Shown here: piece by piece, positions 16,843 through 24,482 of the stretch | Layout: each line of letters begins with the position of its first letter | Numbering within the stretch: position 1 is the first letter of the stretch | Assembly (NCBI RefSeq): GCF_040676775.1 | Contig: NZ_JBFAPP010000028.1 | Span: 1 to 64,000, forward strand | DNA length: 64,000 nucleotides | DNA from: Micromonospora_G sp040676775 | GTDB taxonomy: Bacteria; Actinomycetota; Actinomycetes; Mycobacteriales; Micromonosporaceae | Direction: 5' to 3' | Notes under the pieces: model-generated | The model's input: only the letters and a program-made list of their open reading frames with translations | Told to the model about the DNA's origin: nothing | Databases searched by the model: none | Position numbers and translations under genes: made by a program

Positions 16843-16860
16843 CGGCCCGCCGGCGGGCCG
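16843..16860. terminator. GC-rich palindrome between convergent genes
   Basis: A perfect palindrome CGGCCCGC/GCGGGCCG lies in the 100-nt gap between the convergent 416-aa gene and the siderophore binding protein gene. Position and symmetry fit a bidirectional terminator, but there is no U-tract and a hairpin needs to open two or more central base pairs. Confidence 0.35.
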
Positions 16861-16891
16861 CTGACCCCGGCCGCCGGCGGAGTACGGAGGC

Positions 16892-17914
16892 TCAGCCCAG
16901 CGGCTTCGCCTTGTTCAACCAGCCCACGACGTCGCGGTAGATCGGGGCGTTGGCCGCGAAGCTGTACGGCGCGGCGGTCTGCCACGGGTAGACCTGACCG
17001 GCCTTGACCGCGGGCAGGTTGGTCCAGGTGGCGATCTTGCTGACGGTGTCGGCCATGGCGGGCACCTCGCGGCCGTCGTAGATGATCGCGTCGGCGGGGT
17101 ACGAGCCGGCCTGCTCCCAGCTCACCTCCTCGAAGTACTGGCCGGGGCCCAGCGGCTTCGCCGTGGGTACGAACTGGACGCCGAGCGAGGCCAGGTGCTT
17201 CAGGTCGGGGTGCATCTTCGGGTCGGCGATGTAGAGCTTGGTGGCGTCGCGGGAGACGGCCAGCACCCGCAGGCCGGGCTTTGCCGCGACGGCGGTCTTG
17301 ATCTCGGCGACCGCCGCGTCGAACTCCGACCGGGCGGCCTTGACGGGTGCGGCGTCGGGGTCGGCGCCGAGCTGGGCCGCGAGCGCCATGAAGTTGTCGA
17401 TGATGGCCGGCAGGTCGAGACCGGGCATCTTCATGCCGATCGAGGGCGCCAGCCCGAACACCTTGTCGGCGCTGGCCTCGGGGACGTACCAGAGGGTCTT
17501 GTCGTCGAACGAGAGGTCGACCAGCAGTTCCGGGCGCAGCGCCGCGTACCGCTCCAGGTTGAACTCGCCCCACGTCTTGCCGACGACTTCGACCTTGCTC
17601 AGGTCGATGTTGCCGGCCTGGTAGTTGAGCTTGCCGTCGGTGGTGCCCAGTTCGCCGTAGACCCCGGTGACCTGGAAACCGGCGTCCCAGAGGGCGGCGG
17701 CGGCGCTGCTCTGCGCGACCACCCGCTGCGGCCGGCTGGCCAGGTCCACGGTGATCCCACGGCCGTCGGTGTAGCGGAACGGCTGCGCCGCCCCGGACGG
17801 GCTGCCGGCGCCGGGCTTGTCGCCGGAGTCCCCGCAGGCGGCCAGGCCGAGCAGTACGCCGGTGGCGCCGGCACCGCGCAGGAATCCGCGCCGGGTCAGG
17901 AGGTGCTTGGACAT
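16892..17914 (-). CDS. Fe3+-siderophore ABC transporter substrate-binding lipoprotein (FepB-like)
   Basis: Extracellular lipoprotein that captures ferric-siderophore and hands it to the FecCD-type permeases encoded upstream. The N-terminus carries a twin-arginine signal (LTRRGFLRGAG) and a lipobox ending LAAC at about residue 27, so it is probably exported by Tat and lipidated. The mature part fits the class III periplasmic-binding fold: ITVDLASRPQRVVAQSS at the start of lobe 1, ERYAALRPELLVDL, a long linking helix around residues 165-210, and WTNLPAVKAGQVYPW in lobe 2. It has 340 residues and is the last gene of the iron-box-controlled operon, 48 nt after the ATPase gene. Confidence 0.93.
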   Translation of the reverse strand: MSKHLLTRRGFLRGAGATGVLLGLAACGDSGDKPGAGSPSGAAQPFRYTDGRGITVDLASRPQRVVAQSSAAAALWDAGFQVTGVYGELGTTDGKLNYQAGNIDLSKVEVVGKTWGEFNLERYAALRPELLVDLSFDDKTLWYVPEASADKVFGLAPSIGMKMPGLDLPAIIDNFMALAAQLGADPDAAPVKAARSEFDAAVAEIKTAVAAKPGLRVLAVSRDATKLYIADPKMHPDLKHLASLGVQFVPTAKPLGPGQYFEEVSWEQAGSYPADAIIYDGREVPAMADTVSKIATWTNLPAVKAGQVYPWQTAAPYSFAANAPIYRDVVGWLNKAKPLG

Positions 17915-17962
17915 GGTTCTCCAGTCGTAGTGGACGTGCGGTTGGTGAGGGGGTTCGAGCGA

Positions 17963-18808
17963 CTACGGCCGTACGGCGCGGCGCGCTCTCGGGATGATCA
18001 GCGGGGTGCCTGACTCGGGGTCGGTGATCACCCGGCAGGGCAGGCCGAAGACCTCTTCGACCAGGTCGGCGGTGATGATGTCGGCCGGTGGGCCCTGGGC
18101 CACCACCCGCCCGTCGCGCATCGCGATCAGGTGGGTGGCGTACCGGCAGGCGTGGTTGAGGTCGTGCAGGACCGCGACCAGGGTGTGGCCCTGTTCCTCG
18201 CGGAGCCGGGCGACCAGGTCGAGCACCTCGATCTGGTGGGCTATGTCGAGGAACGTGGTCGGCTCGTCCAGCAGCAGGATCGGGGTCTGCTGGGCCAGGG
18301 CCATCGCCAGCCACACCCGTTGCCGCTGCCCGCCGGAGAGTTCGTCGACGTACCGGCCGGCGAGGTCGGTGACGTTGGTGGCGGACATCGCCTCCGCGAC
18401 CGCCTGCTCGTCCGCCGGGGACCACTGGCGCAGCAGGCCCTGGTGCGGGTACCGGCCGCGGGCGACCAGGTCGAGCACGGTGATGCCGTCCGGCGCGATG
18501 GTCGTCTGGGGCAGCAGCCCGAGCCGGCGGGCGACCTCCTTGGCCCGCAGTTCGTGGATCGACCGGCCGTCGAGGTGGACGGTGCCACGGCGGGGGGTCA
18601 GCAGCCGGGCCAGCGCCCGCAGCAGGGTGGACTTGCCGCAGCCGTTCGGTCCGACCAGGACGGTGAACGAGTGGTCCGGGATGGCCACGCTCAACGACTC
18701 GGCGACCACCCGCTGGTCGTACGCGAGGGTGGCGTCGGCGCAGCTCAGTCGGGTGGTGCCGGGAGCGGTGCCGGGCACCGGGGTCAGGGTGTTCGTCGAG
18801 CCGGTCAT
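17963..18808 (-). CDS. Fe3+-siderophore ABC transporter ATP-binding protein (FepC-like)
   Basis: Cytoplasmic ATPase that powers ferric-siderophore import. It has 281 residues. Motifs are Walker A GPNGCGKST near residue 50, Q-loop LLPQTT, signature LSGGQRQRVWLAMAL, Walker B ILLLDEPTTFLD, and the H-switch VLHDLNHACRYA. The FepC/FecE subfamily is indicated by GPNGCGKSTLLRALARLL and the DIAHQIEVLDL segment. The ATG at 18808 overlaps the TGA of the upstream permease (ATGA), supporting translational coupling and excluding the longer in-frame start at 18826. Confidence 0.94.
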   Translation of the reverse strand: MTGSTNTLTPVPGTAPGTTRLSCADATLAYDQRVVAESLSVAIPDHSFTVLVGPNGCGKSTLLRALARLLTPRRGTVHLDGRSIHELRAKEVARRLGLLPQTTIAPDGITVLDLVARGRYPHQGLLRQWSPADEQAVAEAMSATNVTDLAGRYVDELSGGQRQRVWLAMALAQQTPILLLDEPTTFLDIAHQIEVLDLVARLREEQGHTLVAVLHDLNHACRYATHLIAMRDGRVVAQGPPADIITADLVEEVFGLPCRVITDPESGTPLIIPRARRAVRP

Positions 18809-19899
18809 CCGAGTCCCTTCCGCCATTGCCCGGCGAGCAGCCAGGCCAGATAGAGCCCGCCGATGCCGGCGGTCAGCACCCCGACCGGCAGGGTGACGGG
18901 GTGGAACAGGCGTTGCGCGGCCAGGTCGCTGGCGACCAGCAGGGCGGCGCCCATGAACGCGGCCGGGAGCACGTTCGGCCCGCCGTCGCGGGTCAGCCGA
19001 CGGGCCAACTGCGGGGCGGTGAGGGCGATGAACGCGATCGGTCCGGCCGAGGCGGTCGCGGTGGCGGTCAGCCCGACGCCGACCAGCAGCACCGCGATCC
19101 GGGTCAGTTCGACCGGTACGCCGAGCGCCCGTGCCGGCTCGTCACCGAGTTCGAGCATCCGCAGGTTGCGGCCGAGCATCACGGCCAACGGCAGCAGGAC
19201 GAGCACGACGAGGGCGAGTGGCCGTACCTGTTCCCAGCCGCGACCGTCGAGGCTGCCGGTGAGCCAGAGGTGGGCCTGGCGGGCGTCGGTCAGCTCGGCG
19301 CGTGTGATCAGGTACGAGTTGACGGCGAGCAGCAGCGCGCCGATCGCGATGCCGATCAGGATGAGCCGGAAGCCGGGGGCGCCGCGCTTGGCCGCGAGCA
19401 GGTAGACCAGCATCGCGGTGCCGATCCCGCCGAGCACCGCGCCGATCGCGACCTGTGCACTGTCGCCACCGATCAGCAGGATCACCACCAGCGCCCCGGT
19501 GGCGGCTCCGGTGTCGAAGCCGACGATGTCGGGGCTGCCGAGCGGGTTACGCGACATGCTCTGGAACAGTGCCCCGCCGATACCGAGCGCCACCCCCACG
19601 AGCACGGCGGTGAGCAGGCGCGGCAGCCGGAGGGTCTGCACGATGAAGTCCTGTGCGGGGGTGCCGTGGCCGAGCAGGGTGCGGACCACGTCCAGCGCCG
19701 GGATCGGGTAGTCGCCGGTGCCGAGGGTGAACACGGCGATCACGACGACCACCAGGGCCAGCGTGGCGCAGACGAGCACCGCGCGACGGTCGACCCGGAG
19801 CGTGATCCGCCCACCGAGGATCCGTACCCGCCGGGTCGGCGGGAGCGGGGGGTGCGGCGCGTCGGTCACGGTGGCGGGTGCGGGTGCGGCGGCGGTCAC
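18805..19899 (-). CDS. Fe3+-siderophore ABC transporter permease, FecCD family (second)
   Basis: Integral membrane permease of 364 residues with about nine to ten transmembrane helices after an Ala/Pro-rich cytoplasmic lead of about 25 residues. FecCD signatures are visible: RLPRLLTAVLVGVALGIGGA, SRNPLGSPDIVGFDTGAATG, and GPIAFIALTAPQLARRL (the ATPase-contacting loop). The GTG start at 19899 overlaps the TGA of the first permease (GTGA), and its own TGA overlaps the ATPase start. It pairs with the first permease as a FepD/FepG-like heterodimer. Confidence 0.93.
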   Translation of the reverse strand: MTAAAPAPATVTDAPHPPLPPTRRVRILGGRITLRVDRRAVLVCATLALVVVVIAVFTLGTGDYPIPALDVVRTLLGHGTPAQDFIVQTLRLPRLLTAVLVGVALGIGGALFQSMSRNPLGSPDIVGFDTGAATGALVVILLIGGDSAQVAIGAVLGGIGTAMLVYLLAAKRGAPGFRLILIGIAIGALLLAVNSYLITRAELTDARQAHLWLTGSLDGRGWEQVRPLALVVLVLLPLAVMLGRNLRMLELGDEPARALGVPVELTRIAVLLVGVGLTATATASAGPIAFIALTAPQLARRLTRDGGPNVLPAAFMGAALLVASDLAAQRLFHPVTLPVGVLTAGIGGLYLAWLLAGQWRKGLG

Positions 19900-20969
19900 G
19901 GTTGGGCCACCCGGGTCCGGCGGACGAGCGCGACCAGCACGGGCGCGCCCAGGAACGCGGTGACGATGCCGACCTCGACCTCGCCGGGCCGGGCGACGAC
20001 CCGGCCGATGATGTCGGCGCCGACCAGCAGGATCGGGGCGAGGACCATCGAGTAGGGCAGGATCCAGCGCTGGTCCGGGCCGACCAGGGCCCGCGCGATG
20101 TGCGGGATGGTCAGGCCGACGAACGCGACGGGTCCGAGTGCGGCGGTCGCCGCGCCGCAGAGCAGGGTCACCGCGACCACCCCGATTGCCCGGGTACGGC
20201 CGAGGTGCGCGCCGAGTGCGCGGCCGCTCTCCTCGCCGAGGGCGAGTGCGTTCAGTGGCCGGGCCAGGGCGAGCGCGCACACCGTACCGACCAGCAGGAA
20301 CGGGCCGACCGCGGTGAGTACGGACAGGTCCCGGCCGGCGAGGCTGCCGACGGACCAGAACCGGTATCCGTTGAAGGTCTGCGGGTCGAGCAGTACCAGG
20401 CCGGAGATGTAACCGGTGAGGGCGGCGGTGATCGCCGTACCGGCGAGGGTCAGCCGCACGGCGGTGGCGGCGCTGCGCCCGCGGGAGCCGAGCAGGTAGA
20501 CGACCGTGGCGGCGAGGGCGGCGCCGAGCAGGGCGAACCAGACGTACCCCATGGGGTTGGTGACGCCGAGGACACCGATCGCGGTGACCACGGCGGCGGC
20601 CGCGCCCGCGTTGACGCCGAGCAGTCCGGGGTCGGCGAGCGGGTTGCGGGTGAGCGCCTGCATCAGTGCCCCGGCCAGCCCGAGCGCCGCCCCGACAGCG
20701 AGTCCGAGCAGCGTACGGGGGATGCGTAGGCTGCGCACGATGATGCCGTCGTCGGATCCGTCGTAGTGCAGGAGCTGGTGGACGACGGTGTCGAAGGCGA
20801 TCGGTTTGGCGCCGACGGCGAGGCTGGTCAGCGCGACCAGCACGACCACGGCGAGCGCGAGCACCAGCCCGGACAGGCGCCAGCCGACCGCCGCCCGGCG
20901 CAGTGATCGTGACTGCGATGGCGGGGCCTGGCTTGGCACGGCGACGGACGGGACGACCTCGGTTGGCAC
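19896..20969 (-). CDS. Fe3+-siderophore ABC transporter permease, FecCD family (first)
   Basis: First gene of the siderophore uptake operon, 357 residues with about nine transmembrane helices. It has the FecCD signatures IPRTLLGLAVGAALGLAGA, TRNPLADPGLLGVNAGAAAA and GPVAFVGLTIPHIARALVG. The GTG start at 20969 lies only 4 nt from a consensus iron box on its 5' side, leaving almost no room for a leader, so the transcript may be leaderless or nearly so. The four genes permease-permease-ATPase-binding protein overlap or are closely spaced and form one operon repressed by iron. No siderophore biosynthesis gene is present in the window. Confidence 0.93.
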   Translation of the reverse strand: MPTEVVPSVAVPSQAPPSQSRSLRRAAVGWRLSGLVLALAVVVLVALTSLAVGAKPIAFDTVVHQLLHYDGSDDGIIVRSLRIPRTLLGLAVGAALGLAGALMQALTRNPLADPGLLGVNAGAAAAVVTAIGVLGVTNPMGYVWFALLGAALAATVVYLLGSRGRSAATAVRLTLAGTAITAALTGYISGLVLLDPQTFNGYRFWSVGSLAGRDLSVLTAVGPFLLVGTVCALALARPLNALALGEESGRALGAHLGRTRAIGVVAVTLLCGAATAALGPVAFVGLTIPHIARALVGPDQRWILPYSMVLAPILLVGADIIGRVVARPGEVEVGIVTAFLGAPVLVALVRRTRVAQP

Positions 20970-20973
20970 CGGG

Positions 20974-20992
20974 TTAGGTTAGCCTGACCTAA
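20974..20992. promoter_or_regulatory. Iron box (IdeR/DmdR/DtxR-type operator)
   Basis: The 19-bp sequence TTAGGTTAGCCTGACCTAA is an almost perfect palindrome and matches the DtxR/IdeR consensus TTAGGTTAGGCTAACCTAA at 17 of 19 positions. It ends 4 nt before the GTG of the first permease gene, so Fe2+-bound repressor would cover the promoter and start site. It probably controls the whole four-gene uptake operon on the minus strand. Confidence 0.93.
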
Positions 20993-21143
20993 TCTTCGAT
21001 ACGCAAGCCCCCTTGCGTTCTCGCTGCTGTGGCCTGCGTCTCCGCGCTCGGCACCGGCTGCGTCGACCCGACCGACCGTCACGCTCCGGTACGGTCGGCC
21101 CCGTCACGTCCAGTGGCACCCGGCGATGGGGAGGGATGCGGAG

Positions 21144-21404
21144 ATGGCATCGGTGGAAGAGGTCAAGGCCGGGATCGGCCGCTTCAACGACGAGACGACC
21201 CGGCAGGCGGCGACCATCCGGTCCATCGCCGAGTCGATGGACCGGACCTCCGCGCTGCTGCGCGGCATCACCAGCGGTGCGAACCACGCCCAGGTCGCCG
21301 AGGCGCTGGTCCGCCTCGAACAGGCCAAGCAGCGCCTGCACGAGGCGGCGGCGCTCGCCCAGGGCGCCGTCGAGGCCACCAACAGCTACGTCGCCGGCTT
21401 CTAG
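21144..21404 (+). CDS. Small helical hypothetical protein, 86 aa
   Basis: A small, probably all-helical soluble protein beginning MASVEEVKAGIGRFNDETTR. It has heptad-like spacing, no cysteines and no membrane segment. Its size and amphipathic helix-turn-helix plan recall the WXG100/ESX-like and similar short helical families common in Micromonosporaceae, but no WXG motif is visible (the central turn reads ITSGANHAQ). GGGAGGG is 12-18 nt upstream of the chosen ATG; an in-frame ATG at 21126 is less likely. It lies 110 nt upstream of the SARP gene on the same strand and may share a transcript with it. Function unknown. Confidence 0.75.
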   Translation: MASVEEVKAGIGRFNDETTRQAATIRSIAESMDRTSALLRGITSGANHAQVAEALVRLEQAKQRLHEAAALAQGAVEATNSYVAGF

Positions 21405-21514
21405 CACCACGCGTACGTCCTGCGGGGCGCCGGAACCTGTCACCGACGAGCCGGCCGTCGACAGTAGACGGTCGGCCTGCCGGGAAGCTTGTAGGATCCT
21501 TGAATCGGCTGGTC

Positions 21515-24331
21515 ATGCCGGCTGACACGAATATCGACACACGCCGGGGGGGCAGCCAGTTGGCAGTTGAGTTCCGGCTGCTCGGCGACGTGGAGGCCCG
21601 TGTCGGTGGCCGCCCGGTCGACCTCGGTCACGCCCGACAGCGGACAGTGCTGGCCGCCCTGCTGGTCGAGGCGAACCGGACCGTCCCCGTCGACCAGCTG
21701 CTCTACCGGGTGTGGGACGAACAGTCGCCGCAGCGGGCCAGGTCGGCGCTCTACAGCTACCTGTCCCGGCTGCGCCGGTGCCTGGTCGAGGCGGACGGTG
21801 TCGCCATCTCCCGCCAGTCCGGCGGATACCTGCTCACCGTCAGTCCCTCCGCAGTGGACCTGCACCACTTCCGGCACCTCATCGGACAGGCCCGCTCGGC
21901 CGGCGACGAGCAGGCGCTGGCACTGCTGGAGGAAGCCCTCGGCCTGTGGCGCGGCGAGGCATTCGCCGAACTGGACACACCCTGGCTGAACTCGCTGCGC
22001 GAGACCCTGGCCCAGGAGCGGTTCGGCGCCGAGCTGGAGCGTGCCGAGGCGGCGCTGCGACTCGGACAGCACGCCCGCATGCTGCCCGAACTGTCGGCGC
22101 TCGCCCGTCACCACCCGCTGGACGAACGGCTCGCCGGCCAGCTCATGCTCGCGCTGTACCGGTCCGGCCGGCAGGCCGACGCCCTCGCCCACTACCAGCG
22201 CACCCGGCAACTCCTCGTCGACGAACTTGGCACCGACCCGGGACCCGCCTTGCAGGCCCGGCAACGGCAGATCCTGGACGCGGAACCGTCGCTCGACCCA
22301 CCGCCCACCCTCGTCGAACCGACGTCGACCAGGGCACCGGTACCCCGGCAACTACCCGCCCGCCCGCCGCTGTTCATCGGCCGATCCGCCGAACTGGTCG
22401 CGCTCACCGCACCGGACGACACCCGGCTCTGGGTCATCTGCGGCACCGGCGGTGTGGGCAAGACCTGGCTGGTGTCGCGCTGGGCGCACGACAACCTCTG
22501 GCGCTTCCCCGACGGTCAACTCTGGGTCAACCTGCGCGGCTTCGAACCGGCGGCCACGGCGGTGCCACCGTCGGCGGCGGTCCGCGGCATCCTGGACTCG
22601 CTCGGCGTACCGGCGTCCTCGGTGCCGACCGACCTGGACGCGCAGATCGGGCTGTATCGCAGCCTGGTCGCGGAGAAACGGATGCTGATCGTCCTGGACA
22701 ACGCGCGCGACGCCGAACAGGTCCGGCCACTGCTGCCCGGCGGCCCCGGCTGCCTGGTCCTGGTGACCAGCCGCAACCAGATGGCCGGGCTGGTCGCCAC
22801 CGAGGCCGCCCGGTCGCTGACCCTGGACCTGCTCACCGCCGACGAATCCCGCGCGCTGCTCGCCGGCCGGCTCGGCATCGAACGGGTGAGCGCCGAACCG
22901 GAGGCCGTGGACCGGATCGTCGCCGGTTGCGCCCGGCTGTCCCTGGCGCTCGCCGTGGTCGCCGCGCGGGCCGCCTCCCATCCCGGCTTCCCACTCGCCG
23001 ACCTCGCCGCCGAGTTGCACGACCCCGACGGCGCACTGGACGCCTTCGACAGCGGCGACCCGCTGCTCGACGTACGGGCCGCGCTGTCCTGGTCGTACCG
23101 GGCGATCAGCCCGCCCGCGGCACGGGTGTTCCGGCTGCTGGGACTTCATCCCGGCCCGGACATCTCGGTGCCGGCGGTGGCGAGCCTGGCCGGACTGCCG
23201 GTCAACCGGGTACGCCCACTGCTGGCCGAACTCTCCCGCGCCCACCTGATCGCCGAGCAGTCACCCGGCCGGTACGCCTGCCACGACCTGCTGCGCGCGT
23301 ACGCGACCGAACTCGGGCAGGCCGACGACCCGGAACCGGAGCGGCACCGGGCCCTGCGACGGCTGATCGAGCACTACCTGCACACCGCGTACCGGGCGGC
23401 GCAGTTGCTCGACCCGCACCGGGACCCGATCGACCCGGAGCCGCCGGGTCGGGACGTCGTGGTCGAGCGCCCGGACGACTACGAGACGGCGATGGGCTGG
23501 CTGACCGCCGAGCACTCGGTGCTGGTGGCGGTCATCGGGCAGGCCGCCGAGCACGGGTTCGACGGCCAGGCCTGGCAACTGGCCTGGTGCATGGTCACCT
23601 ACTTCGACCGTCGCGCGCACCGGCACGACCGGCTCGCCACCCAGCACGCCGCGCTGGCGTCGGCGTCCCGGCTCGGGGACCTGCCGATGCAGGCGATCTC
23701 GCACCGGGACCTGGCGCGGGCGTACACCCTGCTCGGCCGCTACCCGGACGCGCACCGGCACCTGGGCGAAGCCTTCGACCTGCTGGGCCTGCTCGGTGAC
23801 CACGTGGGACAGGCGCACACGCACCTGAACCTGAGCATGGTGTACCAGCAGCAGGGTGAACTCCACGACGCGATCCGGCACGACCTGCTCTCGCTGGAGC
23901 TGTACCGGGCCACCGGGCACCAGAGCGGCGAGGCGAACGCGCTGAACAACGCCGGCTGGCACTACGCCCAGGTCGGGGACTACCCGCAGGCGTTGGACTA
24001 CTGCGAGAAGGCCCTGGTGCTGCACGAGGAGATCGGCAACCGGGTCGGCGAGGCGAACACCTGGGACAGTCTCGGCTTCGTCCACCACCACACCGGCGAC
24101 TACACCCGGGCCGCCGCGTGCTTCCAGCACGCCATCGAGCTGGCCCGGGAACTGGGCACCCGGTACGGCGAGGCCGAGGCACTGCACCATCTCGGCGACA
24201 CCCGGCTCGCCGGTGGTGATCCGGTCGCGGCCCGGACCGCGTGGCAGCAGGCCCGGATGATCCTCACCGACATCGGCCACCCGGAGGCCGAAGAGGTCGC
24301 CGCCAAACTCGACTCGTCCGAGCCGCTCTGA
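21515..24331 (+). CDS. SARP/AfsR-type regulator: winged helix, BTAD, NB-ARC and TPR domains
   Basis: Large one-component regulator of 938 residues in the AfsR style of Streptomyces, where such proteins activate secondary metabolism and development. Domain order: OmpR-type winged helix (about 15-95, FRLLGDVEARVGGRPVDLG), BTAD (about 100-245, ending DELGTDPGPALQARQRQIL), NB-ARC NTPase (about 285-600, Walker A ICGTGGVGKTWL; Walker B MLIVLDNARD; GLPVNR-type region), then TPR repeats (about 700-930) such as EANALNNAGWHYAQVGDYPQ. The ATG at 21515 is used; a TTG at 21560 preceded by a G-run is an alternative. No adjacent biosynthetic cluster or phosphorylating kinase is visible, so its targets lie elsewhere. 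Confidence 0.9.
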   Translation: MPADTNIDTRRGGSQLAVEFRLLGDVEARVGGRPVDLGHARQRTVLAALLVEANRTVPVDQLLYRVWDEQSPQRARSALYSYLSRLRRCLVEADGVAISRQSGGYLLTVSPSAVDLHHFRHLIGQARSAGDEQALALLEEALGLWRGEAFAELDTPWLNSLRETLAQERFGAELERAEAALRLGQHARMLPELSALARHHPLDERLAGQLMLALYRSGRQADALAHYQRTRQLLVDELGTDPGPALQARQRQILDAEPSLDPPPTLVEPTSTRAPVPRQLPARPPLFIGRSAELVALTAPDDTRLWVICGTGGVGKTWLVSRWAHDNLWRFPDGQLWVNLRGFEPAATAVPPSAAVRGILDSLGVPASSVPTDLDAQIGLYRSLVAEKRMLIVLDNARDAEQVRPLLPGGPGCLVLVTSRNQMAGLVATEAARSLTLDLLTADESRALLAGRLGIERVSAEPEAVDRIVAGCARLSLALAVVAARAASHPGFPLADLAAELHDPDGALDAFDSGDPLLDVRAALSWSYRAISPPAARVFRLLGLHPGPDISVPAVASLAGLPVNRVRPLLAELSRAHLIAEQSPGRYACHDLLRAYATELGQADDPEPERHRALRRLIEHYLHTAYRAAQLLDPHRDPIDPEPPGRDVVVERPDDYETAMGWLTAEHSVLVAVIGQAAEHGFDGQAWQLAWCMVTYFDRRAHRHDRLATQHAALASASRLGDLPMQAISHRDLARAYTLLGRYPDAHRHLGEAFDLLGLLGDHVGQAHTHLNLSMVYQQQGELHDAIRHDLLSLELYRATGHQSGEANALNNAGWHYAQVGDYPQALDYCEKALVLHEEIGNRVGEANTWDSLGFVHHHTGDYTRAAACFQHAIELARELGTRYGEAEALHHLGDTRLAGGDPVAARTAWQQARMILTDIGHPEAEEVAAKLDSSEPL

Positions 24332-24391
24332 CCAGCGGATTCAAGAATTCCACGAGGGTTGTGCCAGGTCGGTCGGTCAAGCTGTCAGCAT

Positions 24392-24441
24392 CGCCAGGTC
24401 CGCATCGTCCCGGCACGGGGCTGGACGAAGCGGACCTGGCG
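24392..24441. terminator. Bidirectional terminator hairpin between SARP gene and metG
   Basis: A perfect 12-bp inverted repeat (24392-24403 and 24430-24441, CGCCAGGTCCGC) encloses a loop that itself contains a 5-bp repeat CGTCC/GGACG (24406-24410 and 24423-24427). Together they form a long stem with a 2-nt internal bulge. It lies between two convergent genes, 60 nt past the SARP stop and 41 nt past the metG stop. Confidence 0.7.
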
Positions 24442-24482
24442 GTACACGTGCTGTCGTAGGAGATGCCCGGCGGCCGAAGTGG

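Noticed and set aside
21029..21514. Upstream extension of the SARP reading frame.
   Set aside because: It overlaps the small 86-aa gene in another frame and is low-complexity. The winged-helix domain begins after 21560.
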